From NCBI GenBank assembly GCA_963753545.1, contig CAVWCQ010000010.1, positions 15,104-79,103 on the forward strand: DNA of 64,000 nt. Direction: 5' to 3'. How positions within the stretch are numbered: position 1 is the stretch's first letter; each line of letters opens with the position of its first letter. The notes below the pieces were generated by a model that did not search any database, was not told the DNA's origin, and saw only the letters and a program-made list of their open reading frames with translations. The translations under genes and the position numbers were made by a program. The stretch is from CAVWCQ01 sp963753545 (GTDB taxonomy: Bacteria; Chloroflexota; Anaerolineae; Aggregatilineales; Aggregatilineaceae). Positions 11,661 to 20,731 of this stretch are shown in pieces.

Positions 11661-12771
11661 ATGGCAACCATTGAACTAATCAACGTAGAGAAGAAATTTG
11701 GCGAATTCCACGCCGTCAAGCCGATGGATCTCACCATTCACAACGGCGAATTCGTCGTGCTGCTGGGGCCGTCGGGCTGTGGCAAAACGACCACGCTGCG
11801 CATGATCTCCGGTCTGGAAGCGGTCACCAGCGGGCAGATTCTGCTGAACGGGCGCGACGTCACCTGGGCGCATCCCAGCGACCGCGATATCGCGTTTGTG
11901 TTCCAGTTCTTCGCGCTCTATTCGCACATGACCGTGCGTGACAATATCGCCTTTCCCGCTGCAAGCGCAGGGCGAAACGCAAAGAGACTGATCAGCCAGC
12001 GGGTGGCGCGAAGTGGCCCAACTGCTGCAGATCGAACACGTGCTGGACGCGCGTCCCGGCTGCGCTCAGCGGCGGCGATCAGCAGCGGGTGGCGCTGGCG
12101 CGGGCGTTGGTCCGCCGTCCTGCCGCCTTTTTGATGGATGAGCCGTTGGGCGCGCTGGATGCGGAGTTCCGCGAGACGATGCGCGCGGAGATCAAGCGGC
12201 TGCACATCGAGCAGCACGCGACCTCGGTCTATGTCACGCACGACCAGATCGAAGCGATGGCGATGGGTGACCGGATCGTGGTGATGTCCGACTGCGGAAG
12301 TGCAGCAGGTCGGCACGCCCGCCGAGGTCTATCACAACCCGGCGAATTTGTTCGTGGCGCGTTTCATCGGCAGTCCCGGCATGAATCTGATTGCCGGGCA
12401 GTATGCGGATCGGCGATGTTCATCCTGACTGCGGTGACAACCACTATGCCGTCCCTGCTGACTGGCGGCCTGCGCTTAACACGGCGAGGACGGTGAGGGT
12501 GAGGTGGTCCTGGGCTTCCGTCCCGAAGCGGTGCACGTGCATCACGCCGATGGGCGAGCTCCCTGGCAACGGTTTACGCGACCGATCTGCACGGCGGTTA
12601 CACCATGCTGCACATCGGATCTGAGCGGGGACCAGCTATCGTCCATGCCCGCGCCAGCCGCGAAGTGCAGTACCCGATCGATACCGCGGTGCACTTTGAT
12701 CTCAATCCGGCGATGGTGCGGTTTTTCCATCCGGAAACCGAAACTGCCATCGGCGGGAGGTGCAGCCATGA
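11661..12771 (+). CDS. Sugar ABC transporter ATPase 1 (UgpC/MalK type, frameshifted)
   Basis: A nucleotide-binding subunit. The start MATIELINVEKKFGEFHAV is clean. Motifs in order: Walker A GPSGCGKTT (11767-11793), Q-loop (FVFQFFALYSHMTV, where MalK usually has QNYALYPH), signature LSGGDQQR (about 12065-12090), Walker B FLMDEPLGALD (12130-12160) and H-loop VTHDQIEAMAMGDR (12235-12275). A C-terminal regulatory (MOBE) domain follows, with VVLGFRPEAVHVH near 12505-12540. The frame breaks near 11960-12010, 12055, 12295 and 12400-12500, mostly single insertions. The stop overlaps the start of ATPase 2 (ATGA at 12768). Two different ATPases side by side suggest a heterodimer, as in the GlpS/GlpT glycerol transporter. 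Confidence 0.85.
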
Positions 12772-13859
12772 GCAATATCGAACTCGACCATATCACCAAA
12801 CGGTTCAAAGCAGGTCACCGCTCTGCATGATGTCTCGTTTGACATCAAGGATGGCGAGTTTTTCGTGCTGCTGGGCCCGACAGGGGCGGGCAAAACCACG
12901 ACGCTGCGCGTGATCGCCGGGTTGGAACAAGCAGGATGCGGGCGATGTGCTGTTCGACGGGGTGAACGTGAAACGTTTACCCCGGCGGATCGTGATATGG
13001 CGTTTGTGTTCCAGCAGTATTCGCTGTATCCGACCAAGACGGTCTATGACAATCTGGCTTTCCCGCTGCGCTCGCCGCTGCGCACGGCTGCCCGAAGACC
13101 GAGATCGACCAGCGCGTGCACGATGCGGCCGAAAAACTGCGCATCACGCACCTGATCGAGCGCAAGACCGCCATCTTTCCGGCGGCGAAATGCAGCGCGT
13201 CTCGATTGGGCGCGCGCATGGTGCGCAATCCGCGCATCTTTCTGATGGATGAGCCGCTGTGCAACCTGGACGCCAAACTGCGCGAAGCGCTGCGGGTCGA
13301 ACTTCAAGCACCTGCAAAAGACCGAGGGAACAGCACGACGCTGTTTGTCACGCACGATCAGATCGAGGCGCTGACGATGGCCGACCGTATCGCCGTGCTG
13401 GATCGAAGGGCAGATCGTGCAGATCGGCACGCCGCACGACATTTACGACCGCCCGGCGACAACCTTTGTCGCGCAGTTGGTCGGCATGCCGCGTATCAAT
13501 CTGCTGCCCGCCCAGCCGCGAAAACGGCAGCCTTGTTTCGTCAAGGACAGTACACATGCCAACTGCCGGCTTTGGGCGAGATATCCCCACCGATTTCCTG
13601 CTGGGCATTCGGCCCGAAGATGTCCGCGCCTGACTGCGGAGGGTGAATTCGATCGGCGCAGTGGCGCTCACCGAGCCGCTCGGCGTCGAAACAGTCGTCC
13701 ATATCAAGAGCGGCGAGCAAACCCTGCTGAGCATCGTGCCGGGGATCACCGATCTCAAGATCTGTCGGCAGATCATCGTCCGGTTCAGTATCGATTCAGC
13801 GAGCGGCTTCACTATTTTGCGATCCGGACGGCAAACGCGGCATGTACGTGCCCAATTAA
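12768..13859 (+). CDS. Sugar ABC transporter ATPase 2 (GlpT/UgpC-like, frameshifted)
   Basis: This second ATPase differs clearly from its neighbour. It starts MSNIELDHITKRFK. Walker A is GPTGAGKTT (12877-12903), followed by TLRVIAGLEQA, Q-loop FVFQQYSLYPTKTV, signature LSGGEMQRVSIGRA (about 13175-13215), Walker B FLMDEPLCNLDAKLREALRVEL (13240-13300) and H-loop FVTHDQIEALTMADR. The C-terminal MOBE domain contains LLGIRPEDVRA (about 13600-13630). Frame breaks occur near 12815, 12945, 12985, 13090, 13180, 13305, 13405 and 13520 onward. The stop is at 13859. The tandem, diverged ATPase pair supports a heterodimeric nucleotide-binding module. Confidence 0.83.
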
Positions 13860-13891
13860 CTTGAAGACATACCAGTTTAGGAGGAATGAAA

Positions 13892-14737
13892 ATGAAGTTT
13901 GGCGTCAATACCTGGGTTTGGGTTTCGCCGCTGACCACCGCTGAGGTGCTGAGCTGGCCCCGATGTCAAGAAGATGGGCTTCGATGGTTCGAAGTGCCGA
14001 TCGAAGGGACCGCGATATTGATTATAAGCGGGCGGCGCTGTCCTCGGACAACGGGCTAGGCGTCAGCGTGTGCGCGGCGATGGGGCCGGATCGCGATCTG
14101 ATCCACCCCGATAAGGCCATCCGCGATAACGGCATGGCGTATATCCAGCCACTGCATCGACGCGGTCACGACGCTGGGCGGCACCAATCTCGTCGGTCCG
14201 CTCTATTCGGCGGTGGGGCGGGTCTGGCAGCAGACCGACGAAGAGCGCGCCAGAGATACCGGATCTGCTGGTGCAGCAGTTGCGCGGTCTGGCCGAGTAT
14301 GCCGGCGGATAAAGGCGCGGTGCTGTGCGTCGAGCCGCTCAACCGCTTTGAGACCAGCTTCATCAATCTGGCCTCTCAGGCGATCGAAGTCGTTGACCGC
14401 GTCGATCACCCCGCCTGCCAGATCATGCTGGACACGTTCCACATGAACATCGAGGAGCAGTCGATCGGCGATGCGATCCGGCGGCGGGTAAACGTCTGCG
14501 CGCATCTGCACACCTGCGAAAACGACCGCGGCGCGCCGGGCAGTCGGGCATGTGCCGTGGAACGAAGTCGCCGCTGCGCTCAAAGATATCGGCTACAACG
14601 GTCCGGTCGTGATCGAGTCGTTCACCAGCAAAGTCAAGAGCATCGCCCGCGCCGCTGCGATCTGGCGTCCGTCTGGCGGCCAGCCAGGACGCGCTGGCGA
14701 CGAACGGATTGACATTCCTGAAGCAGCTAATCTGTAG
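13892..14737 (+). CDS. Ketose 3-epimerase (D-tagatose/D-psicose 3-epimerase-like), frameshifted
   Basis: A TIM-barrel sugar isomerase/epimerase; enzymes of this group interconvert ketohexoses at C3 using a divalent metal. ATG at 13892 follows TAGGAGGAATGAAA. Hallmark segments are present: VEPLNRFETSFINL (metal-binding Glu, 14335-14375), LDTFHMNIEEQS (metal-binding Asp, 14425-14462), HTCENDRGAPGS-GHVPWNE (14510-14570) and a C-terminal ESFTSK (14615-14635). The frame breaks near 13955, 13985, 14125-14145, 14255, 14290, 14490, 14540 and 14670. The downstream Gfo/Idh gene suggests sequential oxidation and epimerisation of a sugar. Exact substrate unknown. Confidence 0.8.
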
Positions 14738-14756
14738 TCTAAGGAGGATAGACGGC

Positions 14757-15875
14757 ATGGCCGATAAAAAGATCAATGTTGCGATTATTGGGTCTGGGTT
14801 TTGGCGCGGAGTTTATCCCGATCTATCAGGGCCATCCCATACGCCAATATGTACGCGATCTGCCAGCGCACGCGAAGACAAACTGAATCGAAGTGGGTGA
14901 TGCATTCGGCATCAGAGAAGCGCTATACCGATTATTATGAACTGCTCGAAGACCCGAACGTCGATGCGGTTCATATCAATATCGCCGATCCACGAACACG
15001 CGCAAAATGAGCGATTGCCGGGCTGAAAGCGGGCAAGCATGTTGCCTGCACAGTCCCGCTGCCACGACGATTGAGGAATGGAACAGATCGTCGAGGCGCA
15101 GGCGGTATCTGGCAAAAAGTACATGATGATGGAAACAGTCATCTATTCCCGCGAGTTCCTGTATGTCAAGGAGCTGTAGACACGGGCAAAATGGGACGCA
15201 TCCAGTATATGCGCGCCACGCACCAGCAGGAAATGCTCGGCTGGCCTGGCTATTGGGAAGGTCTGCCGCCAATGCACTACGCGACCCATGTGGTCAGCCC
15301 ATGCCTGGCTCTGGCCGGCAAGGACGCGGAATAGGTGACGTGCTTCGGCTCCGGGCGGCATTCAGGAACACCTGATCCCCAAATACAATTCGCCGTTCGC
15401 CATCGAAACCGCGCATATCAAGATGAAGAATTCGGACATCGTGGCGGAAGTGATGCGCTCCCTGTTCAACACGGCTCGCCAGTATCGCGAGAGCTTCGAT
15501 GTCTATGGCAGCAAGATGTCGTTTGAATGGCCGCTTAGTCGAGCATACCGCGCCCGTCGTGCATATCGGTGAGACGACTCGCACCGAGTGAGTGTGCTGG
15601 ACTATGCGCACCTGCTGCCCGAACCGCATTCAACCGTTTCACGACAACGGGCGTGTATGGCGGCGAACAGCAGCATCTGTCGTTCATCCAGGGCAGGGCA
15701 TGGCGGATCGCACCCGCATCATGGCGCACGAGTTCATCATGAGCATCGTTGAGGACCGTGAGCCGTTCCCGAACGCCAAGCAGTCCGCGAACTGGACCTG
15801 CGTCGGCATCCTGGCGCACGAATCCGCGCTGCAAGGCGGAAAACGATCCCGCTGCCCGACTTCACCTGGTCATAA
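14757..15875 (+). CDS. Gfo/Idh/MocA-family oxidoreductase (frameshifted)
   Basis: An NAD(P)-dependent sugar or cyclitol dehydrogenase. ATG at 14757 follows AAGGAGG. The N-terminal Rossmann fold begins KINVAIIG-GFG; the middle has DYYELLEDPNVDAVHINIAD and GLKAGKHVACTVP (at the position of the usual H-V-x-x-E-K-P motif, with Lys replaced by Val). MMMETVIYSREFLYVKEL, RATHQQEMLGWPGYWEGL and a C-terminal FIMSIVEDREPFPNAKQSA complete the typical family course. Frame breaks near 14795, 14830, 14885, 15000, 15055, 15170, 15330, 15540, 15590 and 15695. The stop is at 15875. The altered E-K-P motif may be real, or the enzyme may act unusually; sequence errors make this uncertain. Confidence 0.78.
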
Positions 15876-15901
15876 CGCTCGCTGGTGGACAAAGGTGCCT
15901 T

Positions 15902-16639
15902 ATGAAACAACGTATAACCAAGATTGTGATCAGATTTGCCATAGCGATTGCATTGTACTGGCCTTCGGCGTTGCCTTTAGCGTGTATGCGAACACCCTGC
16001 CCGATGATCGGCAGGACGATGTACTGGTAAAGGCGATTCCCTTCGTCGCACGTTTGTGGCGATTTGCTGGCCTATATCTGTCTGATCGTGATCTCCGCCG
16101 TCCTGTTGAATGGTCGCATTCCGCACCGTGTCCACCGTCCGATAGAGATGATGATCATCCGGGCATTCTGTTGGGCGTGGTCGGGTTGTTCCAGCCCTGG
16201 CAGGAACTCAGCCTACCAGTATGGCTTCGTCTGCTGCTGATTTCAACGCTGGCCTTTACGCTCTGGAGCCACGTCATACCCCATGTGCCCACAGAGCGAT
16301 GGGCCGCCGCTGGATATCAAGGCCCATGTGATCGGGCTTGTGGTGGGTTTGCTCATCGCTGCCCCGATAGTTCTGGCATTCAATAATGCAGCCAAACCGG
16401 AGCCTCCCTACGGCACTGAATCCGACGTTGTGGGCCAGATTGTACGAGGGCAAGGAGAAGGGCAACGAACTCAAGGAAGAAAAGAGCGCCAGATACCGCG
16501 AGGCGCTGCCTGTGTTCATCTTTTAATGCGCCATGGCGGGCGCGATTGGATACGTGCTGGTGCGCGAAGTGGCAGCACGGGTCTTCGCGGACTCGGCGGT
16601 CGCGTGTCAGCGCTGTTCCGCAGCGCACCTGATCGGTAA
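15902..16639 (+). CDS. Hypothetical multi-pass membrane protein (frameshifted)
   Basis: Starts MKQRITKIVIRFAIAIALY at 15902. After frame correction about five hydrophobic segments appear (IVIRFAIAIALYLAFGVAF, ICLAYICLIVISAVLL, GVVGLFQPWQELAY, VLLLISTLAFTLWSHV, VIGLVVGLLIAAPIVLAF), then a charged linker (YEGKEKGNELKEEKSARYREA) and a last helix (MAGAIGYVLVREVAARVFA). I do not recognise a family. It lies inside the catabolic operon between two enzyme genes and is followed by a hairpin terminator, so it may end one transcription unit. Frame breaks near 15950, 16050, 16110, 16165, 16215, 16300, 16430, 16515 and 16590. Confidence 0.6.
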
Positions 16640-16642
16640 CGG

Positions 16643-16664
16643 CATAGGGCGAAGCCGCCCTATG
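16643..16664 (+). terminator. Hairpin after the membrane-protein gene
   Basis: A perfect 9-bp stem (CATAGGGCG / CGCCCTATG) with loop AAGC starts four bases after the stop at 16639. The tail is AT-rich (TTATCTAAACTATTT) but without a strict T-run. It is likely a terminator or mRNA-processing hairpin. Confidence 0.65.
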
Positions 16665-16712
16665 TTATCTAAACTATTTACAGGTCAAACTATCAGGAAA
16701 GGATATGATCTT

Positions 16713-17711
16713 ATGGCAAGGCCAGTAACACTTTTTACCGGCCAGTGGGCGGACCTACCTCGAAGTCTGGCTGCAAAAAGCCAGCGATTTGGGTATGATG
16801 GCCTTGAACTGGCCTGCTGGGGCGACCACTTTGAAGTCGACAAGGCCTGGAAAACGATAAATACATCCAGGGCCGCAAGGATATCCTTGAAAAGCACGGC
16901 TTGAAGTGCTTCGCCATCAGCACCCATCTGGTCGGGCAGTGTGTTGCCGATGCGTATCATCGACGAGCGCCACCGCGCATTCTGCCTGACCGCCTGTGGG
17001 GCGATGGCGATCCCGAAGGCGTACGCCAGCGCTGCGCCGAAGAAATCAAGAACACGGCCCGGGCCGCCAAAGAGCTGGGCGTGAAGGTGGTGAACGGCTT
17101 CACCGGCAGCCCGGTCTGGCACATGCTCTACTCCTTCCCGCCGACCTCGCTGGAGATGATCGATGCGGGTTTCGCGAATTTGCCGATCGCTGGAATCCGA
17201 TTCTGGACGTGTTCGATCAGGTGGGCGTTCGATATCGGCCTGGAAGCGCATCCCACCGAAATCGCCTACGATATCTACACGGCGCAGAAAGCACTGGAGG
17301 CCCTGAAGCACCGCAAGGCGTTTGGCTTCAACTTCGACCCCAGCCACTTTGTCCACCAGTTGTTGATCCGGTCGAGTTCATCAACGCCTTCCCAGATCGC
17401 ATCTATCCATGTGCATGTCAAGGACTCGAAGGTCAAGCTGAATGGGCGCAACAGCATCCTGGGCTCGCATCTCCATTTGGCGATCACCGGCGCGGCTGGG
17501 ATTTCGTCTCGCCCGGTCATGGTGACGTGGACTCTGGAAGGCATCGTCCGCGCCCTGAACCGCATCGGCTACAATGGCCCGCTCTCGGTCGAGTGGGAAG
17601 ACAGCGGCATGGATCGCGAACACGGCGCGCGTGAAGCCGTGCGAGTTCGTCAAGAAGACCGATTTCACGCCGTCCGATGTGGCCTTTGACGCGGCGTTTG
17701 CCGAGAAATAA
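16713..17711 (+). CDS. Sugar phosphate isomerase/epimerase, TIM barrel (frameshifted)
   Basis: An AP-endonuclease-2-fold (xylose isomerase-like TIM barrel) protein. ATG at 16713 follows AGGAAAGGATATGATCTT. Segments: LFTGQWADLPLEVWLQKAS, GYDGLELACWGDHFEVDKA, CFAISTHLVGQ, VKVVNGFTGSPVWHMLYSFPP, GLEAHPTEIAYDIYTAQ (catalytic Glu region), FNFDPSHFVHQLLDPVEF (metal-binding Asp/His), HVHVKDSKV and LSVEWEDSGMDREHGARE. This subtype commonly sits beside Gfo/Idh dehydrogenases, as here. Frame breaks near 16755, 16850, 16945, 17205, 17365, 17480 and 17640. The stop at 17711 is 13 bases before the next ATG. Function probably isomerisation or epimerisation of an oxidised sugar. Confidence 0.8.
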
Positions 17712-17724
17712 GGAGGTAATGACC

Positions 17725-18923
17725 ATGGCAGAAGAAGTCGGATTTACCAGCATGGCTGGCGCCAAAGCCGAAGGCGAAGCGCCGACGATTGGCATTGGCA
17801 TGCTGGGCTATGCCTTCATGGGCAAGGCGCACTCCAACGCCTTCAAGAAACTGCCGTATATGATGTATCCGCCGGTCGCGATCCCGCGCCTGGTGGCGAT
17901 TGCGGGCGCAACGAAGAGCGACGCCGAGGCGGCGCAGCGCTACGGCTACGAAAGCGTATTATACCGACTGGCGCAAGATGCTGGAAAACGACGCCGATCC
18001 AGATCTTTGACAACGGCGGGCCGAACGATGCCCACGCCGAACCCACGATCGCGGCGGCGCAAGGCGGGCAAGCACGTTTTCTGCGAGAAACCGCTGGCCC
18101 GCACCGCCGAAGAAGCCAAGACGATGCTCGACGCGGTGGAAAAAGCCGGCGTCAAGCACATGGTCGCCTTCAACTACCGTTTTGTCCCGGCGATTGTCCA
18201 GGCTCGCAAGCTGATCGAAAGCGGCGCGCTCGGGCGGATCTTCCACTTCCGCGCCGTGTATCTGCAGGAATGGATCATCGACCCGAACTTCCCGAAGGTC
18301 TGGCGGTTGGAAAGAAGGTCGCGGGCAGCGGCGCGCTGGGCGACCTCGGCGCGCATATCATCGACCTGGCGCGTTTCCTGGTCGGCGAGCCGAAGCGCGT
18401 CATGGGCATGACCAAGACCTTTGTCGAGGATCGTCCGCTGGCCGGATGGCATCGGGTACGGGCAAGGTCGACGTGGACGATGCGTTTGTCTCGCTGTTCG
18501 AGTTTGAGAACGGCGCGCTCGGCACGCTCGAAGCCTCCCGCTTCTGCCAGGGCCGCAAGAACTATCAACTGCTTGGAGATCAACGGCGAAAAGGGATCGA
18601 TCCAGCTTCAACCTGGAACGGCTCAACGAACTGGAAGTCTTTTGGGCGGGTGAAGAGCCGAAGGAAACACGCGGCTTCCACAACGTGCTGATCAGCGAGT
18701 CGCTACCATCCGTACTGGGCGAACTGGTGGCCGCATGGTCACATGATCGGCTGGGAACACTCATTCGTCCACGAGTTCCACCACTTCTTCGACGCCATCG
18801 TCAATAACGAAGCCGGTTGCCCCGTATGGCGCGACCTTCGTGGATGGCTATCGCAACGCGGTGATCTGCGATGCGATTGTCGAGTCTGCGAACAAGAAGA
18901 GTTCGGTGGACATCAAGTACTAG
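17725..18923 (+). CDS. Gfo/Idh/MocA-family oxidoreductase 2 (frameshifted)
   Basis: ATG at 17725 is chosen because TAAGGAGG lies eight bases upstream; an alternative ATG at 17719 is too close. The N-terminus (IGIGMLGYAFMGKAHSNAFKK) is a Rossmann fold. The family motif is intact (GKHVFCEKPLARTAEEAKTML, 18067-18130), with the catalytic Lys of E-K-P. FNYRFVPAIVQARKLIESGALGRI and GSGALGDLGAHIIDLARFLVGE, then FEFENGALGTLEASRFCQGRKN, follow the usual order. It ends SANKKSSVDIKY. Frame breaks near 17960, 17995, 18060, 18315, 18455, 18575, 18610, 18705 and 18825. With the TIM-barrel enzyme just upstream it resembles the dehydrogenase/epimerase pairs of 3-keto-glycoside pathways such as E. coli YcjS/YcjR. 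Confidence 0.82.
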
Positions 18924-18931
18924 CCAACATT

Positions 18932-18960
18932 GCCCCGCAAGTGAGTTTTACTTGCGGGGC
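18932..18960 (+). terminator. Terminator hairpin of operon A
   Basis: An 11-bp perfect stem (GCCCCGCAAGT / ACTTGCGGGGC) with loop GAGTTTT starts eight bases after the stop of the last dehydrogenase. No T-run follows, but its position and strength mark the end of the operon. Confidence 0.75.
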
Positions 18961-19207
18961 AGTAGAAATAGCTCCGAAAAAACCAGGAACAAAAATCGGG
19001 TAGTTTGTTGTTAATCAGATCGCGCAAGGCGCGGAATTACATCTGAGGTGATTATTTCGCTCATTTCACAACTACTGACGAGATGATCGAGCCCTGTCCC
19101 GGCTACTCTCATCATCCAGGGAGTTTTAGGATACATGTAGTATAGTCCCCACTCGAAACCCACATCAATTCTGCTCAATTCCCTCAAAAGGCAAACAATG
19201 GCTGGTT
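18961..19207. other. Intergenic stretch with a partial repeat end
   Basis: No gene seen. The words GGCGCGGAATTACATCTGA (19030-19048) match the ends of the inverted-repeat element at 28727-29282, so this is probably a decayed copy of that element's terminus. Confidence 0.5.
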
Positions 19208-19673
19208 GTGGGGGCCAAAAAATCAATCCAGGTTGAAATCGGGTAGAATTCCTCGCAGTAACAAGCTGCAATGAGCAGCATGGTCCTAACTGTTGAGCGT
19301 CAACCAGATAGAAGGAAAGATAAACCAGATCATACAACAGGGTGTGGTCTGGCTTGAGAGGCGGTTCAAGTACTGGACCAAGCCACCGACCAGCCATCAG
19401 GTGCTCGGGACGCTGGCTGATTTGAAGCGAAGCAAGCGCGAATTGATCGCGGAGCCTCTACCATGTCATCGGCGAGTATGTCGCGTATTTCAATTGTGCT
19501 CGGCCTCATCCAGGCATTGGCCAACGTATTCCAGATCTACCGGAAGATACGCTGAGCGCAGATAGGTTGTCATCACGGATCGTTGGATGTCCGGTACTTG
19601 GGGGTCTTCACCACGACTATCGACGGGTTGTTTGAGCGAAGAATTGGCGGCTGATCGACTTTTTAGCCCCCAC
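19208..19673 (+). mobile_element. Internally deleted IS481-like insertion sequence with terminal inverted repeats
   Basis: The left end GTGGGGGCCAAAAAATCAAT and the reverse complement of the right end (GTGGGGGCTAAAAAGTCGAT) form imperfect inverted repeats of about 21 bases. Inside, 19297-19460 encodes a transposase N-terminus (HQVLGTLADLKRSKRELIAE). From about 19461, in another frame, comes a transposase C-terminus (IGEYVAYFNCARPHPGIGQR, then CPVLGGLHHDYRRVV and a stop). The catalytic DDE core between them is missing. So this is a non-autonomous deletion derivative. The family assignment (IS481/IS3-like integrase core) rests on the recognisable termini. Confidence 0.78.
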
Positions 19674-19685
19674 AATTGAGAAAGA

Positions 19686-20675
19686 GTGTGTTATATGCGG
19701 AAACACAGCTTTCATATGGGTATGATGTTCCGACGGGACTATCCGCCGGGATGGATACAGAATTACGTTCAGTTCGTTGAACAAGCAGGTTTTGATGAGT
19801 TGTGGGTTGTTGAAGACTGTTTCTTTACCAGTGGTGTTGCCTCGGCGGCAACCGCACTTGCTTGTCCTTCAAGACTCAGCATCGGGCTGGGAATTATGCC
19901 AGCCGCCGCCAGGAATCCGGCTGTGACCGCGATGGAAATTGCAACCTTAGCCCAATTGTATCCAGGGCGCTTCTTGCCCGGACTTGGGCATGGCATACCA
20001 GCTTGGATGAAACAAATCGGAGCGCTGCCAAAGTCCCCGGTAAAGGCATTAGAGGAAGTAGCACAGACGATTCGCGCCCTGTTGCATGGAGAGACTGTCA
20101 CCTATGACGGACAATACGTTCACCTCGATCAGGTGCGTCTAGAGTACCCTCCCGGTAGTGTTCCCCCGATTTCGTTAGGAGTACGCGGTCCGAAATCATT
20201 AACTATGTCAGGTCGGGTCGCAGATGGAACTATTGTGCCGGAGTGCTCGTCTCCTGCCTATATTGCGTGGGCAAGGCAGCGTATTGCCGAGGGCCAGACC
20301 AACGACACCCATCATCGGTTGACTGTCTATGCCTTTTGTGAAGTGGCAGAGGAGGGGCAGGCAGCCCGAAACCGCTTGCGTCCCGCGATTGCCGCCTGTA
20401 TCGCTGACAGCGCCTATCAGAGCCAGTTATTACCCACCGGCATTGTTCCCCAGATCAACGAGCTTCTGGCGAATGGCGGTCAGGCGTATCTTGAGGCGGA
20501 AATGCCCGATGAATGGATCAGCCAGTTATCCGTCGTTGGGACACCTTCAGAGTGTGTTGCAGCAATCCATGCACTGGTCGATGTCGGAGTCGACAGTGTT
20601 GTCTTCATTCCACCCTATCAGGGCTGGGAACAATGGCTTACCATGCTAGGTGATAAAATCATCCCTGCACTTTGA
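19686..20675 (+). CDS. LLM-class flavin-dependent oxidoreductase
   Basis: A luciferase-like monooxygenase-fold protein of about 326-329 residues, using FMN or F420. The start is either GTG 19686 or, more likely, ATG 19695 (MRKHSFHMGMMFRRDYPP). Typical stretches: FVEQAGFDELWVVEDCFF, LSIGLGIMPAAARNPAV (conserved beta-strand), LAQLYPGRFLPGLGHG, PKSPVKALEEVAQTIRALL, DGTIVPECSSPAYI and a C-terminal VGTPSECVAAIHALVDVG. The frame is intact. It converges on the FucI-like isomerase with a shared terminator between them. It stands alone, just after the IS remnant. Substrate unknown; F420 use is plausible but not proven by sequence. Confidence 0.85.
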   Translation: MCYMRKHSFHMGMMFRRDYPPGWIQNYVQFVEQAGFDELWVVEDCFFTSGVASAATALACPSRLSIGLGIMPAAARNPAVTAMEIATLAQLYPGRFLPGLGHGIPAWMKQIGALPKSPVKALEEVAQTIRALLHGETVTYDGQYVHLDQVRLEYPPGSVPPISLGVRGPKSLTMSGRVADGTIVPECSSPAYIAWARQRIAEGQTNDTHHRLTVYAFCEVAEEGQAARNRLRPAIAACIADSAYQSQLLPTGIVPQINELLANGGQAYLEAEMPDEWISQLSVVGTPSECVAAIHALVDVGVDSVVFIPPYQGWEQWLTMLGDKIIPAL

Positions 20676-20689
20676 TATCATGTCTTCAT

Positions 20690-20728
20690 AAAGAACGCGC
20701 GTAGAAGATGAGTTTGCGCGCGTTCTTT
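20690..20728. terminator. Bidirectional terminator between convergent genes
   Basis: A 12-bp stem (AAAGAACGCGCG / CGCGCGTTCTTT) with a 15-base loop fills the gap between the flavin-oxidoreductase stop (20675) and the isomerase stop (20732). A/T flanks on both sides allow termination in both directions. Confidence 0.85.
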
Positions 20729-20731
20729 GTA

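Noticed and set aside
7909..18923. Mass pseudogenisation of operon A
   Set aside because: Breaks are single-base, mostly insertions, and motif residues are preserved between them. Real decay would show substitutions and larger deletions as well.
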